Positions 1-7,277 of a stretch of DNA of 37,055 nt are shown here, piece by piece. The position numbers and the translations under genes were made by a program. The notes under the pieces were generated by a model. The model ran no database searches. It was given only the letters and a program-made list of their open reading frames with translations, and was not told the DNA's origin. Source of the DNA: a virus; the IMG/VR virus record IMGVR_UViG_3300009551_000084, positions 1 to 37,055 of that record; one strand, written 5' to 3'. Numbering within the stretch: position 1 is the first letter of the stretch; the number at the start of each line of letters is the position of its first letter.

Positions 1-1
1 G

Positions 2-454
2 TGCGTGGTTAGCAAGTTTCCAGATAGAGAAGGATCTCACAAGATTGTTTATGTGAAACGTAGTACTCGGGATGGGGATAAAGAATTCGTTCTATCATCC
101 CTTAGTAATGGGATCGATAAGGGATCAATAAGCCACCATGACCCTTCAGACCCACCTGTCTCCGGATCTCCGGAGTCGGGGACGGAGTCGGGGACGGAGT
201 CGTTGGGAAAACCATCGCAGGGCAAGCCTGCTCAGGTCAGCGATGTGGATTGGATTAATTCCTTGTTGGAAGAACCTGCTTATAAGCATCTTAATATCCT
301 TCATGAGCAGGGTAAAATGGAGAGATGGTGCGTTGTAAATCACAAAAAGCCCACGCGAAGAAGGTTTGTGAACTGGCTCAATCGAGCTGACGGGATTCTC
401 GAAATAACAGGGAGACCCCAAAAATTTAACCCCCCACCTCCGGTAATCTCATGA
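2..454 (+). CDS. Phage replication protein, C-terminal part (truncated by window edge)
   Basis: The reading frame is open to the left edge, so the GTG at 5 may be internal and the N-terminus is probably outside the window. The last ~70 residues (VDWINSLLEEPAYKHLNI ... RRRFVNWLNR) look like the C-terminal part of phage replication initiator or helicase-loader proteins. This is a resemblance, not a firm family match. A low-complexity Ser/Gly/Glu/Thr linker (about residues 50-70, from a 12-bp tandem repeat near 176-200) precedes it. The gene overlaps the next one by 4 bp and lies two genes before dnaB, which fits a role in loading the helicase. That role is inferred from position. Confidence 0.55.
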   Translation, partial: CVVSKFPDREGSHKIVYVKRSTRDGDKEFVLSSLSNGIDKGSISHHDPSDPPVSGSPESGTESGTESLGKPSQGKPAQVSDVDWINSLLEEPAYKHLNILHEQGKMERWCVVNHKKPTRRRFVNWLNRADGILEITGRPQKFNPPPPVIS

Positions 455-1059
455 TCATGCCTGCAGAAGTTCTTCCTAGAACCAAATCCATACGTCAGCG
501 CATTACCTCTGCTGAAGAATCGCTTTCGCTGGATATGCTTTACAGCGATGAGGCGGAAAAGGCCGTGCTTGGCTGTATGATGCGGTTCGTGAGAAAAGGA
601 TCGTCTTCAGTTATTGTTAAAATTAGTTCGTGTGATGTAGATATTTTTGATTCCAAAAAATGGTATTTGGGCACTGATGGCTACATTCAATCGCATTTTT
701 ACAAAGGAAAAAAACGATCCACCATTTCTCTCCATAGAGCGCTTTTAGGTAATCCCATCGGCGTAGTCGTAGATCACATAAATGGAGATAGATTGGATTA
801 TCAAAGAAAAAACTTACGAATTTGTTCATCCTTTGAAAACGCTAAAAATCGCGGAGTCGGTCGAAAATCAAAATCAGGTTTTATAGGAGTTAGTTGGTTT
901 AGTCCGAGAAAAAAATGGCGCGTTTGCATCTGGCACGAGGGACGCCAAAAATCATTTGGTCTTTATCTCTCAGCAGTAGCCGCGGCAAAAGCTAGAGATA
1001 AAATTGCAAAATCTCTTTTAGGAGAATTTTGTCGCTTAAATTTTCCCAATGAAAGCTGA
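451..1059 (+). CDS. HNH-AP2 homing endonuclease with a DnaB-like N-terminal leader
   Basis: The 202-residue protein has three parts. Residues 30-44 (LYSDEAEKAVLGCMM) copy the N-terminus of DnaB helicases and match 12 of 15 residues of the real DnaB encoded directly downstream (its residues 8-22). Residues ~54-135 form an HNH_3-type nuclease: His95, the DHINGD motif at 108-113, then Asn121 in NLRI and Asn130. Residues ~143-198 are an AP2-type DNA-binding domain (GFIGVSW, KWRVCIW, LNFP). Proteins of this kind cut a specific DNA site and copy their own gene into it. The stop codon lies 11 bp inside the dnaB start. The layout suggests insertion into a helicase gene, with the old 5' end kept as a leader. 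Nuclease activity is not shown. Confidence 0.88.
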   Translation: MIMPAEVLPRTKSIRQRITSAEESLSLDMLYSDEAEKAVLGCMMRFVRKGSSSVIVKISSCDVDIFDSKKWYLGTDGYIQSHFYKGKKRSTISLHRALLGNPIGVVVDHINGDRLDYQRKNLRICSSFENAKNRGVGRKSKSGFIGVSWFSPRKKWRVCIWHEGRQKSFGLYLSAVAAAKARDKIAKSLLGEFCRLNFPNES

Positions 1060-2338
1060 CATTACACACCTTTATTCACCAGAAGCCGAACGAGCGGTTT
1101 TGGGTTCAATGATGGCGCAACCAGCAGAAGTTATCGATGAAGTTATGGCCTCTCTTAGCAAGAATGATTTCTTTGTGCCCGCTAATCAAGAGGTATTTAC
1201 AGCGTTAACTTCAATGCATGGTATCGAGGCCATTGATGTTATGACAGTCCACCAATGGTTGCTTAATCGAAAACTGGCTGAATCTGTTGGAAGTCCAGGG
1301 ATCTTAGCTGAACTACTCGTTGGCTTCGCCACCCATCTCAATGTAAGTTCTTACATCCGAATTGTCAAAGATAAGAGCCTTCTACGCTCCCTTCAGGGAG
1401 CCTGTTCTGCAATTGTGAAAGATATCGCCGAGATGCCTGATTCGGTGCCTTCTATACTTGATCGGGCCGAAAAGGCTATTTTCAGTATTACCCACGGCCA
1501 ACAGACCGAGGCAATTTGGAGCGCAGAGGCTTGCGTAGCCGAGTATCGGGCGGAAAGAGAGCGGATACAGCGGGGCGAGCAAGTAAATCGCTTGGCGACG
1601 GGTATACGGGCTTTAGATCAGGCAAATGGAGGCCTTCCTGTTCCAGGTCTCACGATTATTGGAGCGGGTACGGGAGCGGGCAAAAGTGTTATTATGCAGA
1701 ATATCGCAGAGAATTGCTGTAGATCAGGCATGAAAGTCGGGATATTTAGCCTAGAAATGAATAGAAAGCAGCTTCTTAAGCGCTGGGTGGCGAGTACTGC
1801 AAGTATTGACGGGAGAAGACTCAACGAAAAGCTTCACGATGCTGAAGTTCTGCGAGTGGAAACAGCGTTGACCGGCATTAATCGTTGGCGCTTTGATATT
1901 GATCAGACTTCCAGACTTACTCTTCCAACTTTACGAAGCAGGGCACGCATCATGGTGCGTAATGGAGCGGAGCTTTTAGAAATTGATTATCTCCAGCTTA
2001 TGCGCGGAATGAATAGCCGAATGGATCGACGCGAACAATTGGCTGAAGCATCGGGGGAGATTAAGATTCTTAGCATGGAGTTAAATATCCCTATTATTAT
2101 TCTTTCTCAAGTCAATCGGGAAGGCCGAAAGGCAGGGGATCTGCAATTATATAACTTAGCTGAGTGTTCGGCACTTGAGCAGGATGCCGATGCTGTTATA
2201 CTCTTGGAAAAGAAAGAGGGAGCTGAGAATTGTACAAATCGGGCTATTCCTTATATTGCGCGTATTGCTAAATATCGCGAAGGGGCAATAGGAGATGAGG
2301 AAATTACGCTTAACGCCCCAGAATCAAGATTTTCATGA
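1049..2338 (+). CDS. dnaB: Replicative DNA helicase, DnaB family
   Basis: This is a ring helicase that unwinds DNA at the phage replication fork using ATP. The 429-residue protein has the usual N-terminal DnaB domain (~7-110), a linker, and a RecA-like motor domain (~180-425). Walker A is GAGTGAGKS at 205-213, FSLEM is at 233-237, Walker B is IDYLQLM at 312-318, and SQVNR is at 353-357. The C-terminal KYREG region fits the arginine-finger area. Length is close to the family norm (about 430-470). The start at 1049 overlaps the endonuclease gene by 11 bp and yields a complete N-terminal domain, so the gene appears intact despite the insertion upstream. Confidence 0.95.
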   Translation: MKADITHLYSPEAERAVLGSMMAQPAEVIDEVMASLSKNDFFVPANQEVFTALTSMHGIEAIDVMTVHQWLLNRKLAESVGSPGILAELLVGFATHLNVSSYIRIVKDKSLLRSLQGACSAIVKDIAEMPDSVPSILDRAEKAIFSITHGQQTEAIWSAEACVAEYRAERERIQRGEQVNRLATGIRALDQANGGLPVPGLTIIGAGTGAGKSVIMQNIAENCCRSGMKVGIFSLEMNRKQLLKRWVASTASIDGRRLNEKLHDAEVLRVETALTGINRWRFDIDQTSRLTLPTLRSRARIMVRNGAELLEIDYLQLMRGMNSRMDRREQLAEASGEIKILSMELNIPIIILSQVNREGRKAGDLQLYNLAECSALEQDADAVILLEKKEGAENCTNRAIPYIARIAKYREGAIGDEEITLNAPESRFS

Positions 2339-2425
2339 AACCCACCACGCTGTTTAGGAATTGAGGATGGAAAGATTTCTGAAAATAGTTCTTGCTAATC
2401 CTAACAGATAGGTTATTGTAATCCC

Positions 2426-2737
2426 ATGAAAAGAATACTTGAAGAAGTGAAATGCTATAAAACTGAAAGTGGTTGGAGATATACTTGCCCTAGTTGCCAG
2501 CGGTCCCAGAAAATTGGGACTAGAATGCATATAACCTCTGATCCATGGGTTCAAGGGGCTTGCGAGCACTGTGCTTATCCCGTGAAAATTAATACGGAAT
2601 GTCATCTCGAAATTCCTGAATACCAACCTGACTTTAAATGCGGAACTTTTAAGACCGATAAGGAAAATGGAATCACTCCTGAAATTCGATCCCGCATGAA
2701 TCAAGACCGCAAGCGGGCAGAAAGGGAACAATTATGA
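2426..2737 (+). CDS. Small zinc-ribbon protein, function unknown
   Basis: This 103-residue protein has two CxxC pairs, CPSC (residues 20-23) and CEHC (46-49), separated by about 22 residues. That is the classic spacing of a zinc ribbon. The C-terminal third is charged. It follows dnaB after an 87-bp gap and overlaps the next small zinc protein by 4 bp (ATGA). Location beside the replication genes suggests a DNA- or protein-binding role, but no function can be assigned. Confidence 0.75.
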   Translation: MKRILEEVKCYKTESGWRYTCPSCQRSQKIGTRMHITSDPWVQGACEHCAYPVKINTECHLEIPEYQPDFKCGTFKTDKENGITPEIRSRMNQDRKRAEREQL

Positions 2738-2883
2738 AATGCCCTAAGTGTGGTTATGATATTTCAGCCCATCTTGGCCGGATTAAAACCCCGGCTAAGG
2801 CAAAGGCTAGTGCGAAAAACGGGAAATTAGGCGGTCGCCCAAAGAAGAAAACCAAAACCAACCGACTCGAAAGGATGAGATGA
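2734..2883 (+). CDS. Tiny zinc-knuckle protein with basic tail
   Basis: A 49-codon gene reading MKCPKCGYDIS at the start, then a strongly basic tail containing NGKLGGRPKKK. The CPKC pair and lysine/arginine-rich tail, with GGRPKK similar to an AT-hook-like or basic DNA-contacting patch, suggest nucleic-acid binding. It overlaps both neighbours by 4 bp (ATGA at each end), which is good evidence that it is translated despite its length. Confidence 0.65.
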   Translation: MKCPKCGYDISAHLGRIKTPAKAKASAKNGKLGGRPKKKTKTNRLERMR

Positions 2884-3107
2884 AATTAACTAAATTGAGC
2901 CTTTTTCTAATAGGAATGATTATAGTCGTTCCCATTGGTATTCTTGCTGTGGCCCATACTTATTATGTGATGAAATATCCTTTGAAAGTTGAAATTCATG
3001 GAACGTATCTTAATATAAGTGGGCCATTTTCCACCTCATCATTCAGTAATTATAAGGGCCTAGAAATTACGCCGGATGGTAAGCGTGGTAGATGGGTGAA
3101 AGAATGA
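2880..3107 (+). CDS. Small single-pass membrane protein
   Basis: The 75-residue product begins with a short basic N-terminus followed by a long hydrophobic stretch (about residues 7-30, LFLIGMIIVVPIGILAVA), then a polar domain. It looks like an N-terminal membrane anchor or uncleaved signal. There is no recognised family. The start overlaps the preceding stop (ATGA), indicating translational coupling in the early small-gene operon. Confidence 0.65.
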   Translation: MKLTKLSLFLIGMIIVVPIGILAVAHTYYVMKYPLKVEIHGTYLNISGPFSTSSFSNYKGLEITPDGKRGRWVKE

Positions 3108-3108
3108 T

Positions 3109-3378
3109 ATGAGAACTATTTTAAATGAGCTAGAAAACCCCAATACCACCACCCCAGACGGCCAATCAAAGTCGCCTATAACTCAAACGGAGAGGATTAA
3201 TATGAGAAATTTAACAGATATTGCCACAAATGAGGAAATCAAGATTGCTAAAAGCAATTATTCTAAAAAAGCTTTACCTATACAAAATAGTTTTGACTTC
3301 TTACCTTTAGATGTTCAGTTGGAACTGATCATTTTAGCGTACAGGGAGAAAATTAATATTGATTCTTCCAAGAAATAA
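3109..3378 (+). CDS. Hypothetical protein
   Basis: No family is recognised. The longest frame gives 89 residues. A second ATG at 3202 (MRNLTDIATNE) has a better ribosome-binding site (GGAGAGG six bases upstream) and would give 58 residues; the first 31 residues are Thr/Pro/Gln-rich and look unlike a domain. The 3202 start may be the main one. Confidence 0.5.
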   Translation: MRTILNELENPNTTTPDGQSKSPITQTERINMRNLTDIATNEEIKIAKSNYSKKALPIQNSFDFLPLDVQLELIILAYREKINIDSSKK

Positions 3379-3379
3379 T

Positions 3380-3577
3380 ATGAGTAAAAAGATGAAGTCA
3401 AATATCAATTCCAAGAAGCCTAAGTTAGTAATCTTATTCCGAAGAGGCATGAAGAATCTTGCTAAGCCACTTTCCAAAAAAAGGAAGGCAGCTTTAATGA
3501 AAATGATGTCCGATACATCTTATGTCGATGAGCGGATTAAATCGCTTAGAGCTATTAAGGCGATGGGTAAATTATGA
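3380..3577 (+). CDS. Small basic protein, unknown
   Basis: The 65-residue product starts MSKKMKS and is very lysine/arginine-rich through residue ~45, ending in a short helix-like segment (SLRAIKAMGKL). The start at 3380 immediately follows the stop of the preceding gene and is preferred over an upstream start that would overlap it. The stop overlaps the KTSC gene by 4 bp. The charge suggests nucleic-acid contact; function unknown. Confidence 0.55.
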   Translation: MSKKMKSNINSKKPKLVILFRRGMKNLAKPLSKKRKAALMKMMSDTSYVDERIKSLRAIKAMGKL

Positions 3578-3780
3578 ACCACATACCGCTTAAATCATCG
3601 AACGTGGCGAGTGTTGGATATGACCCAGCTACTCAGGAAATGCAGATCAAATTTACCCATGGTGGCATAAAGACGTATCTCGATGTGCCACCTCACACTT
3701 TAACCAATATTCAGCAATGCCGTAGTCCAGGAGCCTTTGTTCACAACATACTTAAAAAGTCACACAGGGAGAAGAAATGA
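3574..3780 (+). CDS. KTSC domain protein
   Basis: The 68-residue protein is almost entirely a KTSC domain: SSNVASVGYDPATQEMQIKF at 8-27, then a Y-x-DVP turn and a C-terminal SPGAFVHNILK. This small domain occurs alone or attached to other proteins in phages and bacteria, and its function is not settled. The KTSC signature Lys near the end is present (ILKKSH). It overlaps both neighbours by 4 bp. Confidence 0.8.
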   Translation: MNHIPLKSSNVASVGYDPATQEMQIKFTHGGIKTYLDVPPHTLTNIQQCRSPGAFVHNILKKSHREKK

Positions 3781-4031
3781 GCGCATCAATTCACTATCAA
3801 CCTGTAAAACCCACTAACGGTACTAGACTAGAAGTGGGATCGGGTAGTTGGTTCATTAAAACGATTGAGGAAGCGTTTGATCGGCAACTTCCTACTGTTT
3901 TAAGCATAGAAGATGTTCCAGCCCTAAAGGGAATGGCTGCCTTGGCTAGAGAGCACCATAATAATCCTTGGCAAGAATTAATTAAATCCATTGAGAAGTA
4001 TGGGGCTGTGGAAATCTGGGCAGAATACTAA
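3777..4031 (+). CDS. Hypothetical protein
   Basis: An 84-residue acidic-neutral protein with no recognised family. It has a good ribosome-binding site (AGGGAGAAGAA directly upstream) and overlaps the KTSC gene by 4 bp, so it is very likely expressed. The C-terminal half (ALAREHHNNPWQELIKSIEK) is predicted helical and amphipathic. Confidence 0.6.
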   Translation: MSASIHYQPVKPTNGTRLEVGSGSWFIKTIEEAFDRQLPTVLSIEDVPALKGMAALAREHHNNPWQELIKSIEKYGAVEIWAEY

Positions 4032-4032
4032 T

Positions 4033-4383
4033 ATGTGCGAATTTAAACACACGCCAGGGCCTTGGCATTGGGTAAATCGGTTTACAGATAAGCCTTATGA
4101 CTTTGATGCTATTGACACTTCTTTAGTCGAATCGTATCGACATAAGGTAGCACCAAATGTCTCTCTTAGAACTGTAGCTGAATTTACAAAACATAATATG
4201 TCTCTTCCAGAATTTATCTGTGAAGCAGAGGAGATAACTCGCGGCAATGCTAATCTCATTGCTGCCGCGCCCGAGATGTTCGAGGCTCTTAAAGAAGCTG
4301 TCGAATGCTTGGCTGATTTAGGGTTGCAATGCCCCAATCAACGATCAGCTTTAATAAAAGCAGAGGGAAAATCATGCAAGTAA
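4033..4383 (+). CDS. HTPGPW-type phage protein of unknown function
   Basis: The 116-residue product begins MCEFKHTPGPW and has NANLIAAAPEMFEALKEAVE near its C-terminus (~82-101). Both motifs mark a widespread phage family with no known role. The ATG at 4033 is chosen because it places HTPGPW at the N-terminus, as is usual in the family, and sits one base after the preceding stop. The 3' end overlaps the SSB-like gene by 10 bp. Confidence 0.75.
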   Translation: MCEFKHTPGPWHWVNRFTDKPYDFDAIDTSLVESYRHKVAPNVSLRTVAEFTKHNMSLPEFICEAEEITRGNANLIAAAPEMFEALKEAVECLADLGLQCPNQRSALIKAEGKSCK

Positions 4384-4673
4384 TCAAAATAGACTTAAAG
4401 AAAATCGATCAGTCCAAGTGCTTTCGAGGCAAGAATGGAGCGGTTTACCTAGACGCCGTTGTTTTTGAGAACGATGATCCAGATCAATTTGGGTATACTC
4501 AGGTCATTTATCAGTCGGTGAGTAAGGAGGATAGGGAAGCGGGCAAGAAGGGCGCTATTGTGGGGAATGGTAAGATTATTGGCGAAAGGAAGAGTAGACG
4601 CTTAGAGCCAGCCCCAGCGCGTAATGCTAGCGTGCCTTCTCAGGCTCGGGATGATGACTCGATTCCTTTTTGA
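4374..4673 (+). CDS. SSB-like single-stranded DNA-binding protein
   Basis: The 99-residue protein has a beta-rich body with KIDLKKIDQSKCFRGKNG, YLDAVVF, VSKEDREAGKKG and IVGNGKIIG. This order is typical of short phage proteins annotated as ssDNA-binding. It ends in a disordered Pro/Ala/Ser linker and a DDDSIPF tip, the acidic-hydrophobic tail by which SSBs recruit replication proteins. It is shorter than host SSB (about 170). The ATG at 4374 is preferred because AGAGGGA lies just upstream and it gives the normal N-terminus. Location in the replication half supports a fork role. Confidence 0.72.
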   Translation: MQVIKIDLKKIDQSKCFRGKNGAVYLDAVVFENDDPDQFGYTQVIYQSVSKEDREAGKKGAIVGNGKIIGERKSRRLEPAPARNASVPSQARDDDSIPF

Positions 4674-4675
4674 TT

Positions 4676-5002
4676 ATGAAACATGAACTACAATGGACAG
4701 AAATAGAGGGAGTTTTCATTGCTATCGGAATCAGCTACGGATATAGCCGATATCAGATGGCTAATACCCATTTATGGGGAATTAAAATAACTAATCCAGA
4801 CGGAACTTTTATTAAAGATACGAACGGTATGAGTGAGGAAATGGCTATTAAGACATTAAATTCCCATTATTCGGAGACGTGCAGAATCCGCGATGAAGCA
4901 TTAGAGAATGGGAGGGCTGCCATTCATGAGCACTATGTTGAAGAGAGTGGGAATATTTACCAAATGATTCCCAATAAAGCTAAACCACAAAGTTGGAAAT
5001 AA
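4676..5002 (+). CDS. Hypothetical protein
   Basis: A 108-residue product with no recognised family, starting MKHELQW. The ATG at 4676 is chosen over an in-frame TTG at 4670 that overlaps the previous stop. It has a probable beta-strand-rich front half (GISYGYSRYQ, LWGIKITNPDGTF) and a helical, Glu-rich back half. The stop overlaps the next start (TAATG). Confidence 0.55.
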   Translation: MKHELQWTEIEGVFIAIGISYGYSRYQMANTHLWGIKITNPDGTFIKDTNGMSEEMAIKTLNSHYSETCRIRDEALENGRAAIHEHYVEESGNIYQMIPNKAKPQSWK

Positions 5003-5367
5003 TGATGAAAATATCCGCAAAATGGACTGATGACTGTTCGGGTAAAAAGGACTTTGATGGAGAGATTATCTCTATCTCCACTCGGTACTGGCCTAAGGGA
5101 TATGGAGGGTGCTTTGAAACCTTTAAGCACGAAGATGGTTGCATCGAAATACGAAAAGCCCCTGCTACCGGAGATCCTGCTGAGGCACATAGTTCAATCA
5201 TCCTCAGGCTACCTGATGGAGATTCCCTGACGTTCGTTGAGTCGGACTTCTCGGGAGATGATTTTGAATCTGTGAAAGTTCAGGTTGAAAAATGGGCTCA
5301 AGATCAAATGGATAAAATCATTGGAGCATTATCGGCTTTGTACGGAGAGCCTAAGGAGGATGTATGA
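5002..5367 (+). CDS. Hypothetical protein
   Basis: A 121-residue product, MMKISAKWTDDCSGKKDFDG at the start, that could also begin at 5005. It is acidic and probably folded (alternating strands, then a C-terminal helix around VKVQVEKWAQDQMDKIIGAL). No family is recognised. The start overlaps the preceding stop and the 3' end overlaps the next gene by 4 bp, so it belongs to the same operon. Confidence 0.55.
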   Translation: MMKISAKWTDDCSGKKDFDGEIISISTRYWPKGYGGCFETFKHEDGCIEIRKAPATGDPAEAHSSIILRLPDGDSLTFVESDFSGDDFESVKVQVEKWAQDQMDKIIGALSALYGEPKEDV

Positions 5368-5585
5368 CTAAATTCCGAGAGAAATATGGCGGTAGTCAGC
5401 TTAGAACACTGCGCATTAAAAGCTGGACTCAAGAGGGCGGCTCGGTTCGATATTACGATGATTGGGAACATGAGCTAAGAGAAGCGGTTCAGGGCTTGAT
5501 TGTTGCTGGAATGAATCTTGAGGCCGAGTGTGATAATAGCGAGAATGCTCAGATGTTGCGATGTATAGGGATACGCGAATTATGA
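5364..5585 (+). CDS. Hypothetical protein
   Basis: A 73-residue product with no recognised family. It has a strong Shine-Dalgarno sequence (GGAGG four bases before the ATG) inside the end of the preceding gene. Overlaps of 4 bp on both sides support it as a real operon member. Confidence 0.55.
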   Translation: MTKFREKYGGSQLRTLRIKSWTQEGGSVRYYDDWEHELREAVQGLIVAGMNLEAECDNSENAQMLRCIGIREL

Positions 5586-5707
5586 TGAGTCGAAGTGGGT
5601 TGAGATCGTGGGAGGAATTTGCGGGTGTCACGACCGCAGGGCCTTCTAACAAATGCGCCTCAGACGATTCTAGTGCGACGATAAGTGATCAAAAAGAGCC
5701 AAATTGA
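5582..5707 (+). CDS. Tiny hypothetical ORF
   Basis: A 41-codon frame (MMSRSGLRSWEEF...) starting in a 4-bp ATGA overlap with the previous gene and ending at the start of the next. It fills the only gap in this stretch of the operon and is Ser/Ala-rich. It is supported only by its position. Confidence 0.35.
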   Translation: MMSRSGLRSWEEFAGVTTAGPSNKCASDDSSATISDQKEPN

Positions 5708-5712
5708 ATGTT

Positions 5713-6189
5713 ATGGAGAATAATTCTACAGATTTGACCGCTGGTGAGTTGAAGGGAGGAACCGGTCTTTGGACCGTAAACAAGCTCATAAGGGCTGGGA
5801 AGATGCTAAAAGAGGGGTTTTCCCCACCTCAGATAGGTTCTAAGCTGCTTTTATCGGTTGAGCAGATCGAGGAGCTTGCTGAGTCTGTTGTGGCTGAGAA
5901 AGAGCAGCCAGGTGTCGAGAGCCATCAAGATTGGCGTAAGCGGAAAGCTGAGGAGTGCGAGAAAAAGATTGTGGGCATCGCTGAGAAACACCTCGAAAGC
6001 ATTAAGGACTTCAACGGCCTCGATGGGGAGATGATTACCGGCTTCAAAGATGTCTCCGGCGTAATTCACAAATGGCTCAGGAGCGGGGAATCAACCGAAA
6101 AACTGACTTTGGTCAATATAAATATGCTTTCTGAAGTAAAAGTGCACCGCCCTGGGGAAAAGACGATTGAAGTGGAGATTAAGCCCTAA
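5713..6189 (+). CDS. Helix-turn-helix-like protein, possible small terminase
   Basis: The 158-residue product (a TTG at 5704 would add three residues) has an N-terminal helical segment (NKLIRAGKMLKEGFSPPQIG, then LLLSVEQIEEL) with the rhythm of a helix-turn-helix: two helices, Gly-Phe-Ser turn, recognition-like helix. A charged coiled region (~75-115) and a short strand-rich C-terminus (LVNINMLSEVKV) follow. This architecture recalls phage terminase small subunits, which bind the packaging site, and none is apparent next to terL. A generic DNA-binding regulator is equally possible. It is the last plus-strand gene before the convergent junction. Confidence 0.35.
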   Translation: MENNSTDLTAGELKGGTGLWTVNKLIRAGKMLKEGFSPPQIGSKLLLSVEQIEELAESVVAEKEQPGVESHQDWRKRKAEECEKKIVGIAEKHLESIKDFNGLDGEMITGFKDVSGVIHKWLRSGESTEKLTLVNINMLSEVKVHRPGEKTIEVEIKP

Positions 6190-6209
6190 GGGGTCGAACC
6201 TTCAGGGCT
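6182..6209. terminator. Possible bidirectional terminator hairpin
   Basis: Arms AGCCCT-AAGG (6182-6191) and CCTT-AGGGCT (6199-6209, one unpaired C at 6203) close a 7-base loop, giving a 10-bp stem. It lies exactly between the convergent ends of the plus-strand early operon (stop 6189) and the minus-strand operon (stop 6211). There is no long T-tract on either side, so termination strength is uncertain. Confidence 0.5.
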
Positions 6210-6210
6210 A

Positions 6211-6429
6211 CTAAGAAGACCAAACTTCGGAATCCTCAACCGGCTCCGGCACCGACTTCGCCTGTTTATGGGCAAGCATCACTAAATGAGCCCGGTGAGC
6301 CTCAGCGCGGGCTTTATCGAGATCGCCGTCACTATCCGCCGAGATCGACTGGTAATCGATTGGATGAAGGCCTGGGTATTCCAGTTCGAGGTGAAATTCG
6401 ATGTCTTCACAGGTAAGGTTAGGGATCAT
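6211..6429 (-). CDS. Hypothetical protein, last gene of minus operon
   Basis: A 72-residue acidic protein beginning MIPNLTCEDIEFHLELEYPG. The start at 6429 gives a 4-bp ATGA overlap with the upstream gene and is preferred to a longer form at 6486 whose extra N-terminus would overlap that gene. The C-terminal half is Ala/Asp/Glu-rich and probably helical. No family recognised. Confidence 0.5.
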   Translation of the reverse strand: MIPNLTCEDIEFHLELEYPGLHPIDYQSISADSDGDLDKARAEAHRAHLVMLAHKQAKSVPEPVEDSEVWSS

Positions 6430-6545
6430 ATATAATATTCCGGTTCGGGATATTCTCCTAAGGCGAAAGATATTGCCCGTATCCATCGCATGATTTCTTT
6501 GCGTTTTTCCCTTAATAAAGGCTTGTCTGTAAGGTCAATTTTCAT
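6426..6545 (-). CDS. Tiny hypothetical protein
   Basis: A 39-residue frame (MKIDLTDKPLLREKRKEIMR...) that overlaps the upstream stop as TGATG and the downstream start as ATGA. Basic N-terminal helix, then a Pro/Tyr-rich end. Perfect operon fit on both sides is the main support. Confidence 0.45.
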   Translation of the reverse strand: MKIDLTDKPLLREKRKEIMRWIRAISFALGEYPEPEYYI

Positions 6546-6787
6546 CAGTATATCTCCTTTAGGCCGGTGGTTGCTTTGTCGATCTCTTCATTCCCTGAAT
6601 CTTTGGTCCACTCAAAATCATCGCAATCGAATATCTCGACTTCCTGCTCCACACTCGCGTATATATTCACCACGCATCCGCCGTGGATCACGATCACCAA
6701 CTTACATTTCTTATCTCGCATATCCGGCGTGCCATTAGTTCCGTCGCATTTCAATCGTTTATTTCCTTTATACATTATTGCTTTCAT
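6545..6787 (-). CDS. Hypothetical protein
   Basis: An 80-residue protein starting MKAIMYKGNKRLKCDG. The ATG at 6787 is chosen because GGAG lies six bases upstream; longer frames would run through the preceding gene. The sequence alternates basic and acidic halves, with a hydrophobic strand in the middle (KLVIVIHGGCVVNIYA) and an acidic C-terminus. No family recognised. Confidence 0.6.
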   Translation of the reverse strand: MKAIMYKGNKRLKCDGTNGTPDMRDKKCKLVIVIHGGCVVNIYASVEQEVEIFDCDDFEWTKDSGNEEIDKATTGLKEIY

Positions 6788-6830
6788 ATTTATCTCCATG
6801 CCTTCGGTTCGGACGATGGGCGGGTTTAAG

Positions 6831-7010
6831 TTAATAAAGACTTGCCTTGGTTTCTGTGTCAACGACGCGCCAACGAGCCGGGCACGCAAGTTTGGCTTTC
6901 AAGTGACGAGCCTCATCCTCGGCCTCAAACCGCGTCAGAAACTCTTCTGCGTTTTCGTCGTCATCCCAGTTTTCGCACTCAAAGTCCCACCACTGTATTT
7001 TGTATTTCAT
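6831..7010 (-). CDS. Hypothetical acidic protein
   Basis: A 59-residue protein (MKYKIQWWDFECENWDDDEN...) with an aromatic/acidic N-terminal strand followed by a helix rich in Glu, Ala and Arg, and a final strand (ARWRVVDTE). It looks like a small compact alpha/beta fold. GGAG precedes the start, which overlaps the upstream stop (TAATG). Confidence 0.6.
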   Translation of the reverse strand: MKYKIQWWDFECENWDDDENAEEFLTRFEAEDEARHLKAKLACPARWRVVDTETKASLY

Positions 7011-7276
7011 TATTTAACTCCATTAACGGTTTCAATCGCACTATCCAAAGCACTATCAATCGCGTCGATCGTTTCATCGTCGTCCAAGTTCAGGCCGTCT
7101 GCATGTGCGGCTTGCTTGAGAGCTTTGGCTAGGGCTGCTTTCGGACGATGCCGAAAATCAGCGACTTGAAAGCCTCCATTAATGTCACCTTGAACTTGAT
7201 CCGAAGCTTGAGCCCAATCTGCTGTGACGTTGATCGTCTCGCCTCCCCATTTAGTCGTGATTGTTGTCCGCGCCAT
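7010..7276 (-). CDS. Hypothetical protein
   Basis: An 88-residue product starting MARTTITTKWGGETINV. The ATG at 7276 lies one base after the preceding stop and is preferred to an upstream start inside that gene. The N-terminal third is strand-like; the C-terminal part is an Ala/Asp-rich helical region (DDDETIDAIDSALDSAIETV). No family recognised. Confidence 0.55.
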   Translation of the reverse strand: MARTTITTKWGGETINVTADWAQASDQVQGDINGGFQVADFRHRPKAALAKALKQAAHADGLNLDDDETIDAIDSALDSAIETVNGVK

Positions 7277-7277
7277 A

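Noticed and set aside
176-202. Short tandem repeat in the first gene
   Set aside because: Two copies of a 12-bp unit encode a Ser/Gly/Thr/Glu linker; too short to be a functional DNA repeat such as an iteron.
2354-2731. A 125-codon minus-strand frame over the zinc-ribbon gene
   Set aside because: The plus strand has the CxxC zinc pattern and operon overlaps; the minus frame is Phe/Ser-rich and without neighbours.
6567-7169. A 200-codon plus-strand frame over the minus operon
   Set aside because: The minus-strand genes have tight start-stop overlaps and ribosome-binding sites; the plus frame is hydrophobic low-complexity without such signals.
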